DNA from: Hydrogenobacter hydrogenophilus
Lineage (GTDB): Bacteria > Aquificota > Aquificia > Aquificales > Aquificaceae
NCBI RefSeq assembly: GCF_900215655.1
Contig: NZ_OBEN01000002.1
Location: 1 to 64,000, forward strand
Reading direction: 5' to 3'
Length of the DNA: 64,000 bases
The notes under the pieces are model-generated. The model was not told where the DNA came from. It was given only the letters and a program-made list of their open reading frames with translations, and ran no database searches. Within the stretch, counting starts at the first letter, position 1. Every line of letters starts with the position of its first letter. The position numbers and the translations under genes were made by a program. Shown piece after piece: positions 24,778-33,347 of this stretch.

Positions 24778-25737
24778 ATGATAAAGATAGAGGAATTGGC
24801 TAAACAGTTAAGCGCTCAAATAGTTCAAACTCATGTAAGTTGGGTACTCCTTTTGGAGGATGTGGTTTATAAGATAAAGAAACCTGTAAACTTTGGATTC
24901 TTAGACTACTCAACTCTTGAAAAGAGAAGGGAAAACTGCGAAAGAGAAGTTTTACTAAACAGAAGACTTTGTTCCAATGTATATCTTGGTGTTGTACCCA
25001 TCAGCTATGTCAACGGCGTTTATATCTTGGAAGATGATAGCCATGTTGTTGAGTACGCGGTTAAGATGAGAAGAATACCTACAGAAAGACTTTTAATAAA
25101 CATGCTTGATAAGGCATCTACTGACCATATGAAACTAATAGCTAAACGTGTATTTGAATTTCATACAAAAGTGGAAAGAAAAGATGAGTTTGGAAGGATT
25201 GAGATTATGAAGTTCAACACAGACGAAAATTTTCAACAAACACAAAAGTACATAGGAATAACTATAGATGCTCAAGATTACGCTTTTATAATGGAAAAAA
25301 CGCAAACTTTTTACGAAAAGTACGGTGAACTTTTTGAGAAAAGGATAAGGAATGGTAGGATAAGGGACGGACATGGAGATTTAAGGCTTGAACATGTAGC
25401 TTTTTTGGATAATGGTATATGCATTTTTGATTGTATAGAGTTTAACGAACGCTTTAGGTGTGGTGATGTGATAAACGATATGTGCTTTTTGTCTATGGAG
25501 CTTGAGCTTTACGGAAGAGATGATCTGTCTAAGGTATATGAAGATGAATACAGGAAGCTTTCAAAGGATGAGGAATTTGATATATTCCTGCCATTCTTTA
25601 AGTGCTACAGGGCTTATGTGAGGGGAAAGGTGAACAGCTTTCTATTAGATGACCCAAACTATCCAAATAAAGAGCAAGCAAAGACTTTGGCTATTAAGCT
25701 TTTTAAGCTGAGTGCCAGTTATGCAAGGTTGATCTAA
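24778..25737 (+). CDS. COG2187-type kinase-like protein (aminoglycoside phosphotransferase fold)
   Basis: 319 residues from ATG 24778, which has a Shine-Dalgarno (GAAGGA); the frame is open further upstream but only across repeat DNA. The protein shows a kinase-like fold: VYKIKKPVNFGFLDYSTLEKR (ATP-site lysines), HGDLRLEHV (catalytic loop with Asp) and IFDCIEFNERFRCGDVINDM (metal-binding Asp). This is the N-terminal half of the COG2187 family, often fused to a P-loop kinase that is absent here. The natural substrate is unknown; antibiotic resistance should not be assumed. Confidence 0.7.
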   Translation: MIKIEELAKQLSAQIVQTHVSWVLLLEDVVYKIKKPVNFGFLDYSTLEKRRENCEREVLLNRRLCSNVYLGVVPISYVNGVYILEDDSHVVEYAVKMRRIPTERLLINMLDKASTDHMKLIAKRVFEFHTKVERKDEFGRIEIMKFNTDENFQQTQKYIGITIDAQDYAFIMEKTQTFYEKYGELFEKRIRNGRIRDGHGDLRLEHVAFLDNGICIFDCIEFNERFRCGDVINDMCFLSMELELYGRDDLSKVYEDEYRKLSKDEEFDIFLPFFKCYRAYVRGKVNSFLLDDPNYPNKEQAKTLAIKLFKLSASYARLI

Positions 25738-25756
25738 GAGTTTTTTGGTGTATATT
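25729..25756 (+). promoter_or_regulatory. Promoter of the tmRNA gene
   Basis: TTGATC (25729-25734) overlaps the end of the kinase gene; after 16 bases comes TATATT (25751-25756). Transcription would start near 25763, giving a 35-base precursor leader before the mature 5' end. Confidence 0.45.
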
Positions 25757-25773
25757 TTACATAATAGAGCTTG

Positions 25774-25790
25774 AGGGACCTTTGGTCCCT
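25774..25790 (+). other. Hairpin in the tmRNA precursor leader
   Basis: AGGGACC, TTT, GGTCCCT: a perfect 7-bp stem with a 3-base loop, ending 7 bases before the mature tmRNA. No T-run follows, so it is more likely a leader structure near the processing site than a terminator for the kinase gene. Confidence 0.45.
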
Positions 25791-25797
25791 TGTTGAA

Positions 25798-26142
25798 GGG
25801 GGCGAATGGCTTCGACGGGGACAGTAGGTAGAGAGTAGCAGGCAGGGTGGCAACCTTAATAGCCAAAGCAAACAGTTCCCGAAGCACAGCTCGCTCTCGC
25901 TGCCTAAGAAAAGGTAGCGGCTCACCGGTGGCTTGGCCTCTGGGTTGCCGGATGGGTTCAGAGACAGAGGTGTAGGGAAGGGTTCTTGCAGGGTGGAACC
26001 TTCCCGAAAGGAAAACCCTGCCTACCTTCGGGAGTTTGCAGGTGGACGCCCGAAGGTCAGTAGGAAAACACCTGCTAAGCCTGTAGATGCTCTCTTGCCG
26101 GGCTGTCCTCGGACGGCGGTTCGATTCCGCCCGCCTCCACCA
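25798..26142 (+). ncRNA. ssrA: tmRNA (ssrA)
   Basis: 345 bases. The 5' end GGGGGCGAATGGCTTCGACG and the 3' end GGTTCGATTCCGCCC...CGCCTCCACCA form the tRNA-like half: GGGGGCG pairs with CGCCTCC (one G-T pair), and CCA is encoded. The tag frame most likely resumes at GTT 25875 and stops at TAA 25905-25907, giving VPEAQLALAA, very close to the Aquifex tag APEAELALAA. tmRNA rescues ribosomes stalled on broken mRNA and marks the product for proteolysis. The 3' end is 3 bases from the convergent moxR stop. Confidence 0.95.
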
Positions 26143-26145
26143 AAA

Positions 26146-27048
26146 TTAAGGAACTTCCACCTTAGTGAGTATTTCCTCTACTATAACTTTTGGGTCTGTA
26201 TCTCCCCTTGTTATGATCCTGTGAGGAAGTACAAGGGGACAAAGCTCTATTATGTCTTCTGGGACTACAAAGTCTCTACCTTTCACGTAAGCAAGTGCTT
26301 TGGCACAGCTGACTAGGTGTATGGCTCCTCTTGTTGACACGCCAAGTAGTACATCAGGATGAGACCTTGTTTGGTTTATGATCTCCACTACAAACCTTCC
26401 TACATCAGGCGATATGTAAAACCTCTTTATCTGGTTTATAGTGCTTAAGATCTCTTGTGGTTTTACTACTGGGCTTAGCTTGTCTACCTTTTCAATGGGG
26501 TTTTCTCCCCTTATTATTTGCATTTCCGTTTCTGGATCTGGGTATCCTATGGAAAGCCTCATGCTAAACCTATCAAGCTGAGATTCTGGAAGGGGATAAG
26601 TGCCATACTGCTCAATGGGATTTTGCGTTGCTATAACAAAGAAAGGTAAGGGAAGTTCGTAAGTTATACCTTCTACGCTCACTTTGGACTCTGCCATAGC
26701 TTCCAGAAGGGCACTTTGAGTCTTAGGTGTTGCTCTGTTTATCTCATCTGCCAGGACTATGTTGTGAAATATTGGACCATGTTTAAAAACAAAGGTTTTC
26801 TTAGATTGGTCATAAACGCTTACACCTATTATGTCAGAAGGTAAGAGGTCGCTCGTGAACTGAATCCTTGCAAAAGATAATCCAAGCACCTTAGAAAGGG
26901 CAAGGGCTAAGGTAGTTTTACCAACACCCGGTACATCCTCAAGTATAAGATGTCCCCCAGAGAGAAAGCAAACCAAAGAGTAAGTTATCACATCATCCTT
27001 TCCTTTAAGAACTGAGCTAATCTCATCTACTATTCTGCTTATGTCCAT
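26146..27048 (-). CDS. MoxR-family AAA+ ATPase
   Basis: 300 residues. Walker A VPGVGKTTLALALSK near 40, Walker B VLADEINRATPKTQSALLEAMAE, sensor VIATQNPIEQYGTYPLPESQLDRFSMRL: the MoxR signature. MoxR ATPases work as chaperones that help mature metal enzymes or cell-surface complexes, usually with a von Willebrand-domain partner encoded next door. Here no partner gene is adjacent, and rimP is divergent with only 17 bp between the start codons. Confidence 0.92.
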   Translation of the reverse strand: MDISRIVDEISSVLKGKDDVITYSLVCFLSGGHLILEDVPGVGKTTLALALSKVLGLSFARIQFTSDLLPSDIIGVSVYDQSKKTFVFKHGPIFHNIVLADEINRATPKTQSALLEAMAESKVSVEGITYELPLPFFVIATQNPIEQYGTYPLPESQLDRFSMRLSIGYPDPETEMQIIRGENPIEKVDKLSPVVKPQEILSTINQIKRFYISPDVGRFVVEIINQTRSHPDVLLGVSTRGAIHLVSCAKALAYVKGRDFVVPEDIIELCPLVLPHRIITRGDTDPKVIVEEILTKVEVP

Positions 27049-27052
27049 AGGT

Positions 27053-27058
27053 TATAAT
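27053..27058 (+). promoter_or_regulatory. -10 box of rimP-nusA
   Basis: TATAAT 7 bases before ATG 27066; no Shine-Dalgarno. It overlaps the -10 box of moxR on the other strand. Confidence 0.55.
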
Positions 27059-27062
27059 TTTA
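27057..27062 (-). promoter_or_regulatory. -10 box of moxR
   Basis: TAAAAT on the minus strand, 8 bases before ATG 27048. The two opposed boxes share two bases, so polymerase can hardly use both at once. Confidence 0.45.
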
Positions 27063-27065
27063 ATC

Positions 27066-27539
27066 ATGCAGATAAACGAAAAAAGTATTGTTCAAAAAGT
27101 AAAAGAACTTGTAGAACCTATAGTAAAAAGCATGGGTTTTAGGCTTTTTGATGTGGAATTCAAACCAGAAAGGGGATGGGTTTTGAGAGTTATATTGGAC
27201 AAGGAGGGTGGCATAACTATAAGTGATTGTGAAGAAGTAAGTAAAAGACTAAGCTCGCTTCTTGATGTGGAAGATATAATACCCACATCTTACATACTTG
27301 AGGTATCATCTCCTGGTTTAACGAGAGAGCTTACTAAACCAGAACATTACGAATTTTTTAAAGGAAGACTAATAAGAGTTGTTTTGAGAGCACCTTTGGA
27401 GGGCAAGAGAGAGTTCAAAGGCTACATATCAGATGTAAAAGAGGGCATACTCCAACTCAAGGAAAGAGAAAGTGGCCAATTACTTCACATACCTTTTTCT
27501 GCCATAGCTAAGGCAAATCTGGAGATAGAAGGATGGTAA
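27066..27539 (+). CDS. rimP: Ribosome maturation factor RimP
   Basis: 157 residues. The N-terminal domain contains MGFRLFDVEFKPERGWVLRV and GGITISDCEEVSKRLS; YILEVSSPGLTRELTKPEHYEFFKGR is the family signature; a small Sm-like beta domain ends the protein. RimP helps assemble the 30S subunit. The usual partner nusA follows with a 7-base overlap. The start is set by the -10 box 7 bases upstream. Confidence 0.95.
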   Translation: MQINEKSIVQKVKELVEPIVKSMGFRLFDVEFKPERGWVLRVILDKEGGITISDCEEVSKRLSSLLDVEDIIPTSYILEVSSPGLTRELTKPEHYEFFKGRLIRVVLRAPLEGKREFKGYISDVKEGILQLKERESGQLLHIPFSAIAKANLEIEGW

Positions 27540-28516
27540 AAAACCTAAAAAAGCTCATAGAGCAGGTAGCCAAAGAGAAAAATCTGCCAGAATGGACAGT
27601 AGAAAACGCACTAAAAAACGCTATAGCCTTAGCTGTAAAAAAGGACAGAAAGCTAAAAGAAAATTTGCGCGTTGAGCTTTTAGAGGAAGGTATAAAAGTT
27701 TACATAGTTAAGAGAAAAAACTCAGAGGAATTAGCCTTTCCCTTGGATATATCTACAGAGGAAGTAAACAGGATTGCTGCTCATGTTGCAAAGGAAGAGT
27801 TTTTAAAGGAACTTGAAAAGGCAGAAGAGGAAAGGGGATATTTGGAGTTTGTAGAGCAAGAAGGTCAGATAGTTGTTGGTATAGTAAGGAGAATACTTGA
27901 AAACGGTGATGTGCTCGTAGACTTGGGTAAAGTTATGGGTATCCTTCCTAAAAGGGAGCAGATACCAAAAGAGGTGTATAGACAAGGGGAGAGAGTAAAA
28001 GCACTTCTTCTTGAGGTAAGAAAGCACAGGGGGAAGTACGAAATTATTCTTTCAAGGACACACCCCAAGTTTTTAAAAAAGCTTCTTGAAGCGGAAGTGC
28101 CTGAGATAAAAAGCGGAGAGATAGAAATAAAAGCCATAGCAAGAGAACCAGGAGAGAGAGCAAAAGTTTTGGTCCATGCAAAGGACATGAAAATGGATCC
28201 AGTGGGTGTGATAGTAGGGCTTAAAGGATCGCGCATAAACCCCATATCTAAGGAACTTTCAGGGGAAAAGATAGATGTGATAAGGTGGACAGATAATCCG
28301 GAGGAACTCATAAAGAAAAGTCTATCTCCTGCACCTGTGGTAAAAGTTAGACTTATTCCTCAGGAAAAAAGGGCAGAAGTTGCTGTACCAAAGGACAAGC
28401 TATCCTTAGCTATAGGTAAACACGGTGTTAATGTAAAGCTTGCTAACAGAATAACCGGCTGGTACATAGATGTGCTCTCAGAGGAAGACTTTGAAAGGTT
28501 AACCGCTCTGAAATGA
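27533..28516 (+). CDS. nusA: Transcription termination/antitermination protein NusA
   Basis: 327 residues: N-terminal polymerase-binding domain (1-110), S1 domain (about 115-180; VGIVRRILENGDVLVDLGKVMGILP) and two KH domains (about 185-327; DPVGVIVGLKGSRINPISKEL, LAIGKHGVNVKLANRITGW). It binds RNA polymerase and controls pausing, termination and antitermination. The acidic C-terminal repeats of the E. coli protein are absent, as in many thermophiles. It overlaps the next gene by four bases. Confidence 0.96.
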   Translation: MVKNLKKLIEQVAKEKNLPEWTVENALKNAIALAVKKDRKLKENLRVELLEEGIKVYIVKRKNSEELAFPLDISTEEVNRIAAHVAKEEFLKELEKAEEERGYLEFVEQEGQIVVGIVRRILENGDVLVDLGKVMGILPKREQIPKEVYRQGERVKALLLEVRKHRGKYEIILSRTHPKFLKKLLEAEVPEIKSGEIEIKAIAREPGERAKVLVHAKDMKMDPVGVIVGLKGSRINPISKELSGEKIDVIRWTDNPEELIKKSLSPAPVVKVRLIPQEKRAEVAVPKDKLSLAIGKHGVNVKLANRITGWYIDVLSEEDFERLTALK

Positions 28517-29778
28517 AGGTCCTACCTGAACTTTCCATAAAAAAGATGGTTTATGGGGGATACGGTCTTGCGGATTACGAAGGAAAGAAGGTGTTTGTTA
28601 GGTATTCTGCACCCATGGAGCTTGTCTCTGCAGAAGTAATAAAGGAGAAAAAGGATCATGTAGAAGCGGTAGTAAAAGATATAATACTGAGTTCCCCTTG
28701 GAGAAGACAAGCACCTTGTAAGTACTACACCTACTGTGGAGGTTGTCAGCTTCAACACATACACCCAGACAAACAGGTTAAGATAAAGGAGGAGATTCTT
28801 TTGGAGAGTCTACAACGCATTGCACACATAAGTATAAACAGGCTCTGGGATAGCATAAAGTCAGGACAAGAATTTGGATACAGGATAAAAGCGCAATTTA
28901 AAGTTCAAAGCGGTAAGCTTGGGTTTTTTGCATGGGGAACTCACGAACTTGTGAGTATAGAAGAATGTCTTTTGCTACATCCAGCTATAAATGGGCTTAT
29001 TCCTTCCCTCAGAGAGCTTATTAAGAAAGTCAAAGACCTTCAGGAACTTCATGTGCTTTATTCTCCTACTGAAGATGAGTTTCTTTTAAAACTCATAACA
29101 CCTACTGCGTGTGATGTAAATAAGATGAGAACTCTAAAAGAGAGACTGCTACCCAAAAAGGTTGTAGGTATAGGTAATTATTCCAAGTTAGGGGATCAGC
29201 TTATTAAGAGGTATCACATAGGAAGAAACTTTACCTACATGCAAGTGGGAAAGTATCGCTACAGGGTAAGCAACGATTCTTTCTTTCAAGTAAACTTCAC
29301 TCTTTGGGAGGAGCTTATAAGGAGCGTTGTTGTAGGTAGCTACAGAAAGGTAGTTGAGCTTTACTGTGGTGCTGGTTTTTTTAGTATTCCCCTATCCGAA
29401 ATTTCTAACTTTCTTTTATCCTCTGACAGTAATCCGTCTGCAATAAGGGATGCAGAATACAACGCTAAGTTAAACATGAGGGATAACATAGTCTTTTCCC
29501 AAGAGAGTGCCTATCAAACTCTAAAAAATTACGCCGGAGAAGTTATAGACCTTCTGTTTCTTGACCCACCAAGAGGTGGGCTTACCCAGGAAGAAACCAA
29601 GCTTATACTCCAGAACAGACCAAAAGAGATCATATATGTGTCCTGCAACCCTACCACATTAGCAAGAGATATAGGCAAGCTTACAAGTGGAGGATACACT
29701 CTAAAAGGCATAAGGCTTATAGACAACTTTCCACAGACATATCACATAGAAAGCGTGGCTTACCTAAGCCAACAATAG
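28513..29778 (+). CDS. RNA (uracil-5-)-methyltransferase, RlmD/TrmA family
   Basis: 421 residues. An N-terminal TRAM domain (about 1-58), a 4Fe-4S site with Cys69, Cys75 and Cys78 (PCKYYTYCGGCQLQHI) plus a later Cys in ECLLLHP, and a SAM-dependent methyltransferase domain with VVELYCGAGFFSIPL and FLDPPRGGL. The nucleophilic Cys is in YVSCNPTTLARDI. The family makes 5-methyluridine in 23S rRNA (positions 1939 or 747) or tRNA position 54; the exact base cannot be told. It closes the rimP-nusA operon, which in many bacteria continues to infB instead. Confidence 0.9.
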   Translation: MKVLPELSIKKMVYGGYGLADYEGKKVFVRYSAPMELVSAEVIKEKKDHVEAVVKDIILSSPWRRQAPCKYYTYCGGCQLQHIHPDKQVKIKEEILLESLQRIAHISINRLWDSIKSGQEFGYRIKAQFKVQSGKLGFFAWGTHELVSIEECLLLHPAINGLIPSLRELIKKVKDLQELHVLYSPTEDEFLLKLITPTACDVNKMRTLKERLLPKKVVGIGNYSKLGDQLIKRYHIGRNFTYMQVGKYRYRVSNDSFFQVNFTLWEELIRSVVVGSYRKVVELYCGAGFFSIPLSEISNFLLSSDSNPSAIRDAEYNAKLNMRDNIVFSQESAYQTLKNYAGEVIDLLFLDPPRGGLTQEETKLILQNRPKEIIYVSCNPTTLARDIGKLTSGGYTLKGIRLIDNFPQTYHIESVAYLSQQ

Positions 29779-29846
29779 AAGTTTTCGTATTTTCAATAAT
29801 TTTGCATTTCGTCTATCTGTGCTTTACTTTATAACCTTCCAAGAGT

Positions 29847-29875
29847 TTGACTTGAGTATTCTATCAGATTAACAT
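29847..29875 (+). promoter_or_regulatory. Promoter of nrdAB
   Basis: TTGACT (29847-29852), 17 bases, TAACAT (29870-29875), the best -35/-10 pair in the window. Transcription would start near 29882, giving a leader of about 120 bases before nrdA. Confidence 0.65.
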
Positions 29876-29894
29876 TCATCTGGGGGAAGGTCTT

Positions 29895-30011
29895 ATGGGC
29901 AACCAAGTACCGCCTGCTGGAGGATGGTTGCTCAAAAGAAGGCGGGATATAAATACTCCAGCCGTAGGCTATTATCAGCCTACGAAAGAAAGGGAAAGGT
30001 TATGTACGTAA
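29895..30011 (+). CDS. Possible 38-residue leader ORF overlapping the nrdA start
   Basis: ATG 29895 follows GGGGGAAGG (29882-29890) and reads [20 protein letters not shown], then 18 more residues, to TAA 30009-30011, which lies past the nrdA ATG at 30002 in another frame. The peptide is rich in Pro, Gly and Arg and resembles nothing I recognise. It could be a regulatory leader peptide coupled to nrdA or just a chance frame across a structured RNA. The Shine-Dalgarno is the main support. Confidence 0.3.
   Translation: MGNQVPPAGGWLLKRRRDINTPAVGYYQPTKERERLCT
29897..29984 (+). ncRNA. Structured leader of nrdAB with crossing helices
   Basis: Helices seen: P1 GGGCAACCA (29897-29905) with TGGTTGCTC (29925-29933), 9 bp including one G-U; P2 CCGCCT (29910-29915) with AGGCGG (29940-29945); P3 GCTGGAG (29916-29922) with CTCCAGC (29956-29962); P4 CGTAGGCT (29963-29970) with AGCCTACG (29977-29984), a perfect hairpin. 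P1, P2 and P3 cross each other, so they form a pseudoknot or alternative folds. It matches no riboswitch class I know. It sits between the promoter and the ribosome-binding site of ribonucleotide reductase. Confidence 0.5.
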
Positions 30012-32305
30012 TAAAGAGGAACGGACTTAAAGAGTCTATGGATATATCCAAGATACGCATAGTTATAGACTTTGCCTGCAAAGGCTTGAGGGTTGATCCC
30101 CTTGAGCTGGAAGCGGATGCACAGATTCAGTTCCGTGAAGGCATAACAACGAAGGAAATACAACAGCTTCTTATAAGGACCGCTGCGGAAAAAGTATCTC
30201 CACAGAGTCCCGATTGGCAGTATGTGGCAGCAAGACTTCTTCTTTACGACCTTTATAAGGATGTGGGGCACCTACGTGGTTATAAGGTAAAAGACAAGAT
30301 AAACGGAAAGTACAAGCCGTACAACCCAGATAGCTTTTTTGAGCTTGTTAGAACTTATGCAGAGAGGGGTATATACGGAGACTATCTTCTGAAAGAGTAC
30401 TCAAAGGAAGATTTTAATACCTTAGCGCGCTACATGGATCCAGACAGAGACCTTCTTTTTAACTATACGGGTATAAAAGTACTCTACGATAGGTATTTAG
30501 TAAGGGATGAGGATGGAAATGTTATAGAGCTTCCACAGGAAATGTACATGCTTATTGCCATGACTCTTGCTATACCAGAAAGAAAGGAAGATAGGATAAA
30601 GTACACAAAGCTTTTCTACGACCTTATGTCAAAACATGAGGTATCTTTAGCAACACCTACTCTTATGAACGCAAGAAGGCCTCACACTCAGCTTTCTTCC
30701 TGTTTTGTTTTAACTGTTGACGACGATCTTTATGACATATTTGACAATGTACAGAAAGCTGGTCAGATATCCAAGTTTGCTGGAGGCCTGGGTATATACC
30801 TTGGTAAAATAAGGGCAACAGGCTCTCCTATAAGGAAATTCAAAGGTGCAAGCTCTGGTGTGCTTCCTGTAGTTAAAATTCTCAACGATGTTATGGTTTA
30901 TGTAGACCAGCTCGGGATGAGAAAGGGTTCAGCGAGCATCACCCTTGACATATGGCACAAGGATGTTCTGGAGTTTCTTGAGGTAAAAACTAACGTGGGT
31001 GATGAGCGCAAGAAGGCGCATGACATACACCCTGCCATATCCATACCAGACCTATTCATGAAGCGCCTAAAAAACAGGGAAAATTGGACTCTTTTAGATC
31101 CATATTACTGTAAGAATGTAAAAGATGGTAAAAACCTTGAAGACCTGTATGGTGAGGAGTTTGAAGAAGTTTACCAAAGACTTGAGAGGGAAGTGCCCCC
31201 AGATGCGAAAAAGGAGGTGGACGCCTTTGAGCTTTGGAAGAGGCTTCTTACTGTAGTGTTTGAGACAGGAGAGCCCTACATCTTCTTTAGGGATACCGCT
31301 AACAAGTTCAATCCCAACAAGCACTGCGGTATGGTGTACTCTTCTAACCTTTGTCATGAGATAGTCCAAAACATGTCTGTAAGCCAGCATGTAGAGGATT
31401 CTCTGGACCCATCAACAGGCTTGATAACCCATAGGAAAAAGTCTGGAGATGTAGTGGTGTGTAATCTTGGTTCTATAAACCTTGGAAAGGTTTATGAAAA
31501 AGCGGACATTGAAAGGGTTGTACCCCTTCTGGTGCGCATGTTGGACAATGTGATCTCTATGAACTACTACGCTATAAAAGAGGCAGAGTACACCAACAGA
31601 CGCTACAGAGCTATAGGCATAGGTGTTAGCAACTACCACTACTGCCTTGTGAAAAACAACATACTCTGGGAGTCAGAGGAGCATCTTAGGTTTGCAAACT
31701 CACTCTTTGAAAGGATAGCCTACTATGCCATAAAAGGCTCTATGGAGCTTGCAAAAGAAAGGGGTAAGTATGAGCTCTTTGATGGCTCTGACTGGAGCAA
31801 GGGCGTATTTTTTGGCAGGTCTGCGGAGGAAAACCAAAGGCTATCTGAGCAGAATGGAAACAATTTAGATTGGATAGGTCTTGCAGAGGAGGTCAAAAGA
31901 TACGGCTTACGCAATGCTTACCTTCTGGCGCTTATGCCAACAGGTAGCACTTCACTAATAGTGGGTGCCACACCTTCCATAGACCCCATATTCGCAAAGT
32001 ACTACAAGGAAGAGAACATGTCAGGTATTCTTCCGCAGGTTCCGCCTGAAATAGACAAGTACTTCTGGCATTACAAATCTGCTTACTTGATAGATCAAGA
32101 ATGGGTCATAAAGGCAGGTGCAGAAAGACAAAAGTGGATAGATCAGGCGCAGAGTTTAAATTTATTTATAGACCCTGAGCAGGTGGACGGACCTAAGCTC
32201 TCAAGGCTTTACGAACTTGCCTGGGAGCTTGGGCTAAAAACCGTGTATTACTGCAGAAGTAAAAGTTTAACAGAGATAGAGGAATGTGAAAGCTGTAGTG
32301 CCTAA
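30002..32305 (+). CDS. nrdA: Ribonucleoside-diphosphate reductase, class I large subunit
   Basis: 767 residues from ATG 30002. An N-terminal ATP-cone ([20 protein letters not shown], with [19 protein letters not shown]) senses dATP/ATP. The catalytic barrel shows [28 protein letters not shown] (active-site cysteine NLC) and [19 protein letters not shown]. The C-terminal ECESCSA pair takes electrons from thioredoxin or glutaredoxin. No intein or intron interrupts it, although such elements are frequent in this gene. A start at 29924 in the same frame would add 26 residues across the structured leader and is rejected; AAAGGG lies 8 bases before 30002. Confidence 0.95.
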   Translation: MYVIKRNGLKESMDISKIRIVIDFACKGLRVDPLELEADAQIQFREGITTKEIQQLLIRTAAEKVSPQSPDWQYVAARLLLYDLYKDVGHLRGYKVKDKINGKYKPYNPDSFFELVRTYAERGIYGDYLLKEYSKEDFNTLARYMDPDRDLLFNYTGIKVLYDRYLVRDEDGNVIELPQEMYMLIAMTLAIPERKEDRIKYTKLFYDLMSKHEVSLATPTLMNARRPHTQLSSCFVLTVDDDLYDIFDNVQKAGQISKFAGGLGIYLGKIRATGSPIRKFKGASSGVLPVVKILNDVMVYVDQLGMRKGSASITLDIWHKDVLEFLEVKTNVGDERKKAHDIHPAISIPDLFMKRLKNRENWTLLDPYYCKNVKDGKNLEDLYGEEFEEVYQRLEREVPPDAKKEVDAFELWKRLLTVVFETGEPYIFFRDTANKFNPNKHCGMVYSSNLCHEIVQNMSVSQHVEDSLDPSTGLITHRKKSGDVVVCNLGSINLGKVYEKADIERVVPLLVRMLDNVISMNYYAIKEAEYTNRRYRAIGIGVSNYHYCLVKNNILWESEEHLRFANSLFERIAYYAIKGSMELAKERGKYELFDGSDWSKGVFFGRSAEENQRLSEQNGNNLDWIGLAEEVKRYGLRNAYLLALMPTGSTSLIVGATPSIDPIFAKYYKEENMSGILPQVPPEIDKYFWHYKSAYLIDQEWVIKAGAERQKWIDQAQSLNLFIDPEQVDGPKLSRLYELAWELGLKTVYYCRSKSLTEIEECESCSA

Positions 32306-32317
32306 GGAGGTTTTGCA

Positions 32318-33346
32318 ATGGAAAGAACCATCATCTTTAATCCAGATGGAGACAGATCGGCAAGCAACAGAAGACTCTTGCATGGCAATCCTACCAACAT
32401 TATGGAGTTAAACAATGTTAAGTACCAGTGGGCTTTTGACCTTTATAAAACCATGGGGTTTACCAACTTCTGGATTCCCGAGGAGATACCCATGCAAGAA
32501 GACAAGAAACAGTACGAAAAAGACCTTTCACCATACGAAAGAAGAGCGTACGAGATGGTGCTTAGCTTTTTAATAGCTCTTGATTCTTATCAAGTGAACA
32601 TGCTAAAGGAATTTGCTCGCTACATTACAGCTCCAGAACTTGTTATGGCTCTTACCTCTCAAGAATTTCAGGAAGCTCTTCACTCTTACTCTTACCAGTT
32701 TATCCTTGAGAGCGTGGTAGACCCTATAAAAGCTGATGAAATATACAACTACTGGCGTCAAGATGAAGTGCTTATGGAACGCAACAAAGTCATAGCAGAA
32801 CTTTACAATGAGTTTATAAGAAAGCCAACGGAAGAGAACTTTATAAAGGCAGTCTTTGGCAACTATGTGCTTGAGAGCCTCTACTTCTACTCTGGTTTTG
32901 CCTTCTTTTATACGCTGGGAAGACAGGGAAAGATGAGAAATACCGTACAACAGATAAAGTACATAAATAGAGATGAACTCACGCATGTGACTCTCTTTAG
33001 GAACATTATACTTACCCTAAGGGAAGAAAGCCCAGAGCTGTTTAGTCCAGAGATAGAAAAGTGGGTGTATGAGTTTTTCAAGTATGCGGTGGATGCGGAG
33101 ATCAAGTGGGGTCAGTACGTGACCCAGAACCAGATACTTGGTATAAACAACACGCTCATAGATAGGTACATAAAGTATCTTGCCAACCTCAGGCTCACCC
33201 AACTTGGATACAAACCTCTTTATCCCAGCATAACCGAAAACCCAATGAAGTGGATAGACCAGTTTAGGACCATAAACGACACTAAAACGGACTTTTTCCA
33301 AGCAAAGCCACAGACCTACGCAAAAAGAAGCGAGCTAAAGTGGTAG
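32318..33346 (+). CDS. nrdB: Ribonucleoside-diphosphate reductase, class I small subunit
   Basis: 342 residues, di-iron radical subunit that generates the radical used by NrdA. Ligands by alignment with the E. coli pattern: Asp89, Glu119 and His122 in EFQEALHSYSY, Glu186, and Glu220 and His223 in RDELTHVTLF. Tyr126, four residues after His122, is in the radical tyrosine position. Length is normal, with no intein. AAGGAGG precedes the ATG, 12 bases after the nrdA stop. Its stop is one base from the convergent MFS gene. Confidence 0.95.
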   Translation: MERTIIFNPDGDRSASNRRLLHGNPTNIMELNNVKYQWAFDLYKTMGFTNFWIPEEIPMQEDKKQYEKDLSPYERRAYEMVLSFLIALDSYQVNMLKEFARYITAPELVMALTSQEFQEALHSYSYQFILESVVDPIKADEIYNYWRQDEVLMERNKVIAELYNEFIRKPTEENFIKAVFGNYVLESLYFYSGFAFFYTLGRQGKMRNTVQQIKYINRDELTHVTLFRNIILTLREESPELFSPEIEKWVYEFFKYAVDAEIKWGQYVTQNQILGINNTLIDRYIKYLANLRLTQLGYKPLYPSITENPMKWIDQFRTINDTKTDFFQAKPQTYAKRSELKW

Positions 33347-33347
33347 T

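Noticed and set aside
25774-25790. Terminator of the kinase-like gene
   Set aside because: The hairpin lacks a T-run and lies downstream of the likely tmRNA promoter.
29924-30001. Longer nrdA start
   Set aside because: Would add 26 residues before the ATP-cone and place the start inside the P1/P2/P3 structure; ATG 30002 has a ribosome site.
30002-33346. Intein or intron in nrdA or nrdB
   Set aside because: Both genes have normal length and unbroken motifs; no intein blocks found.
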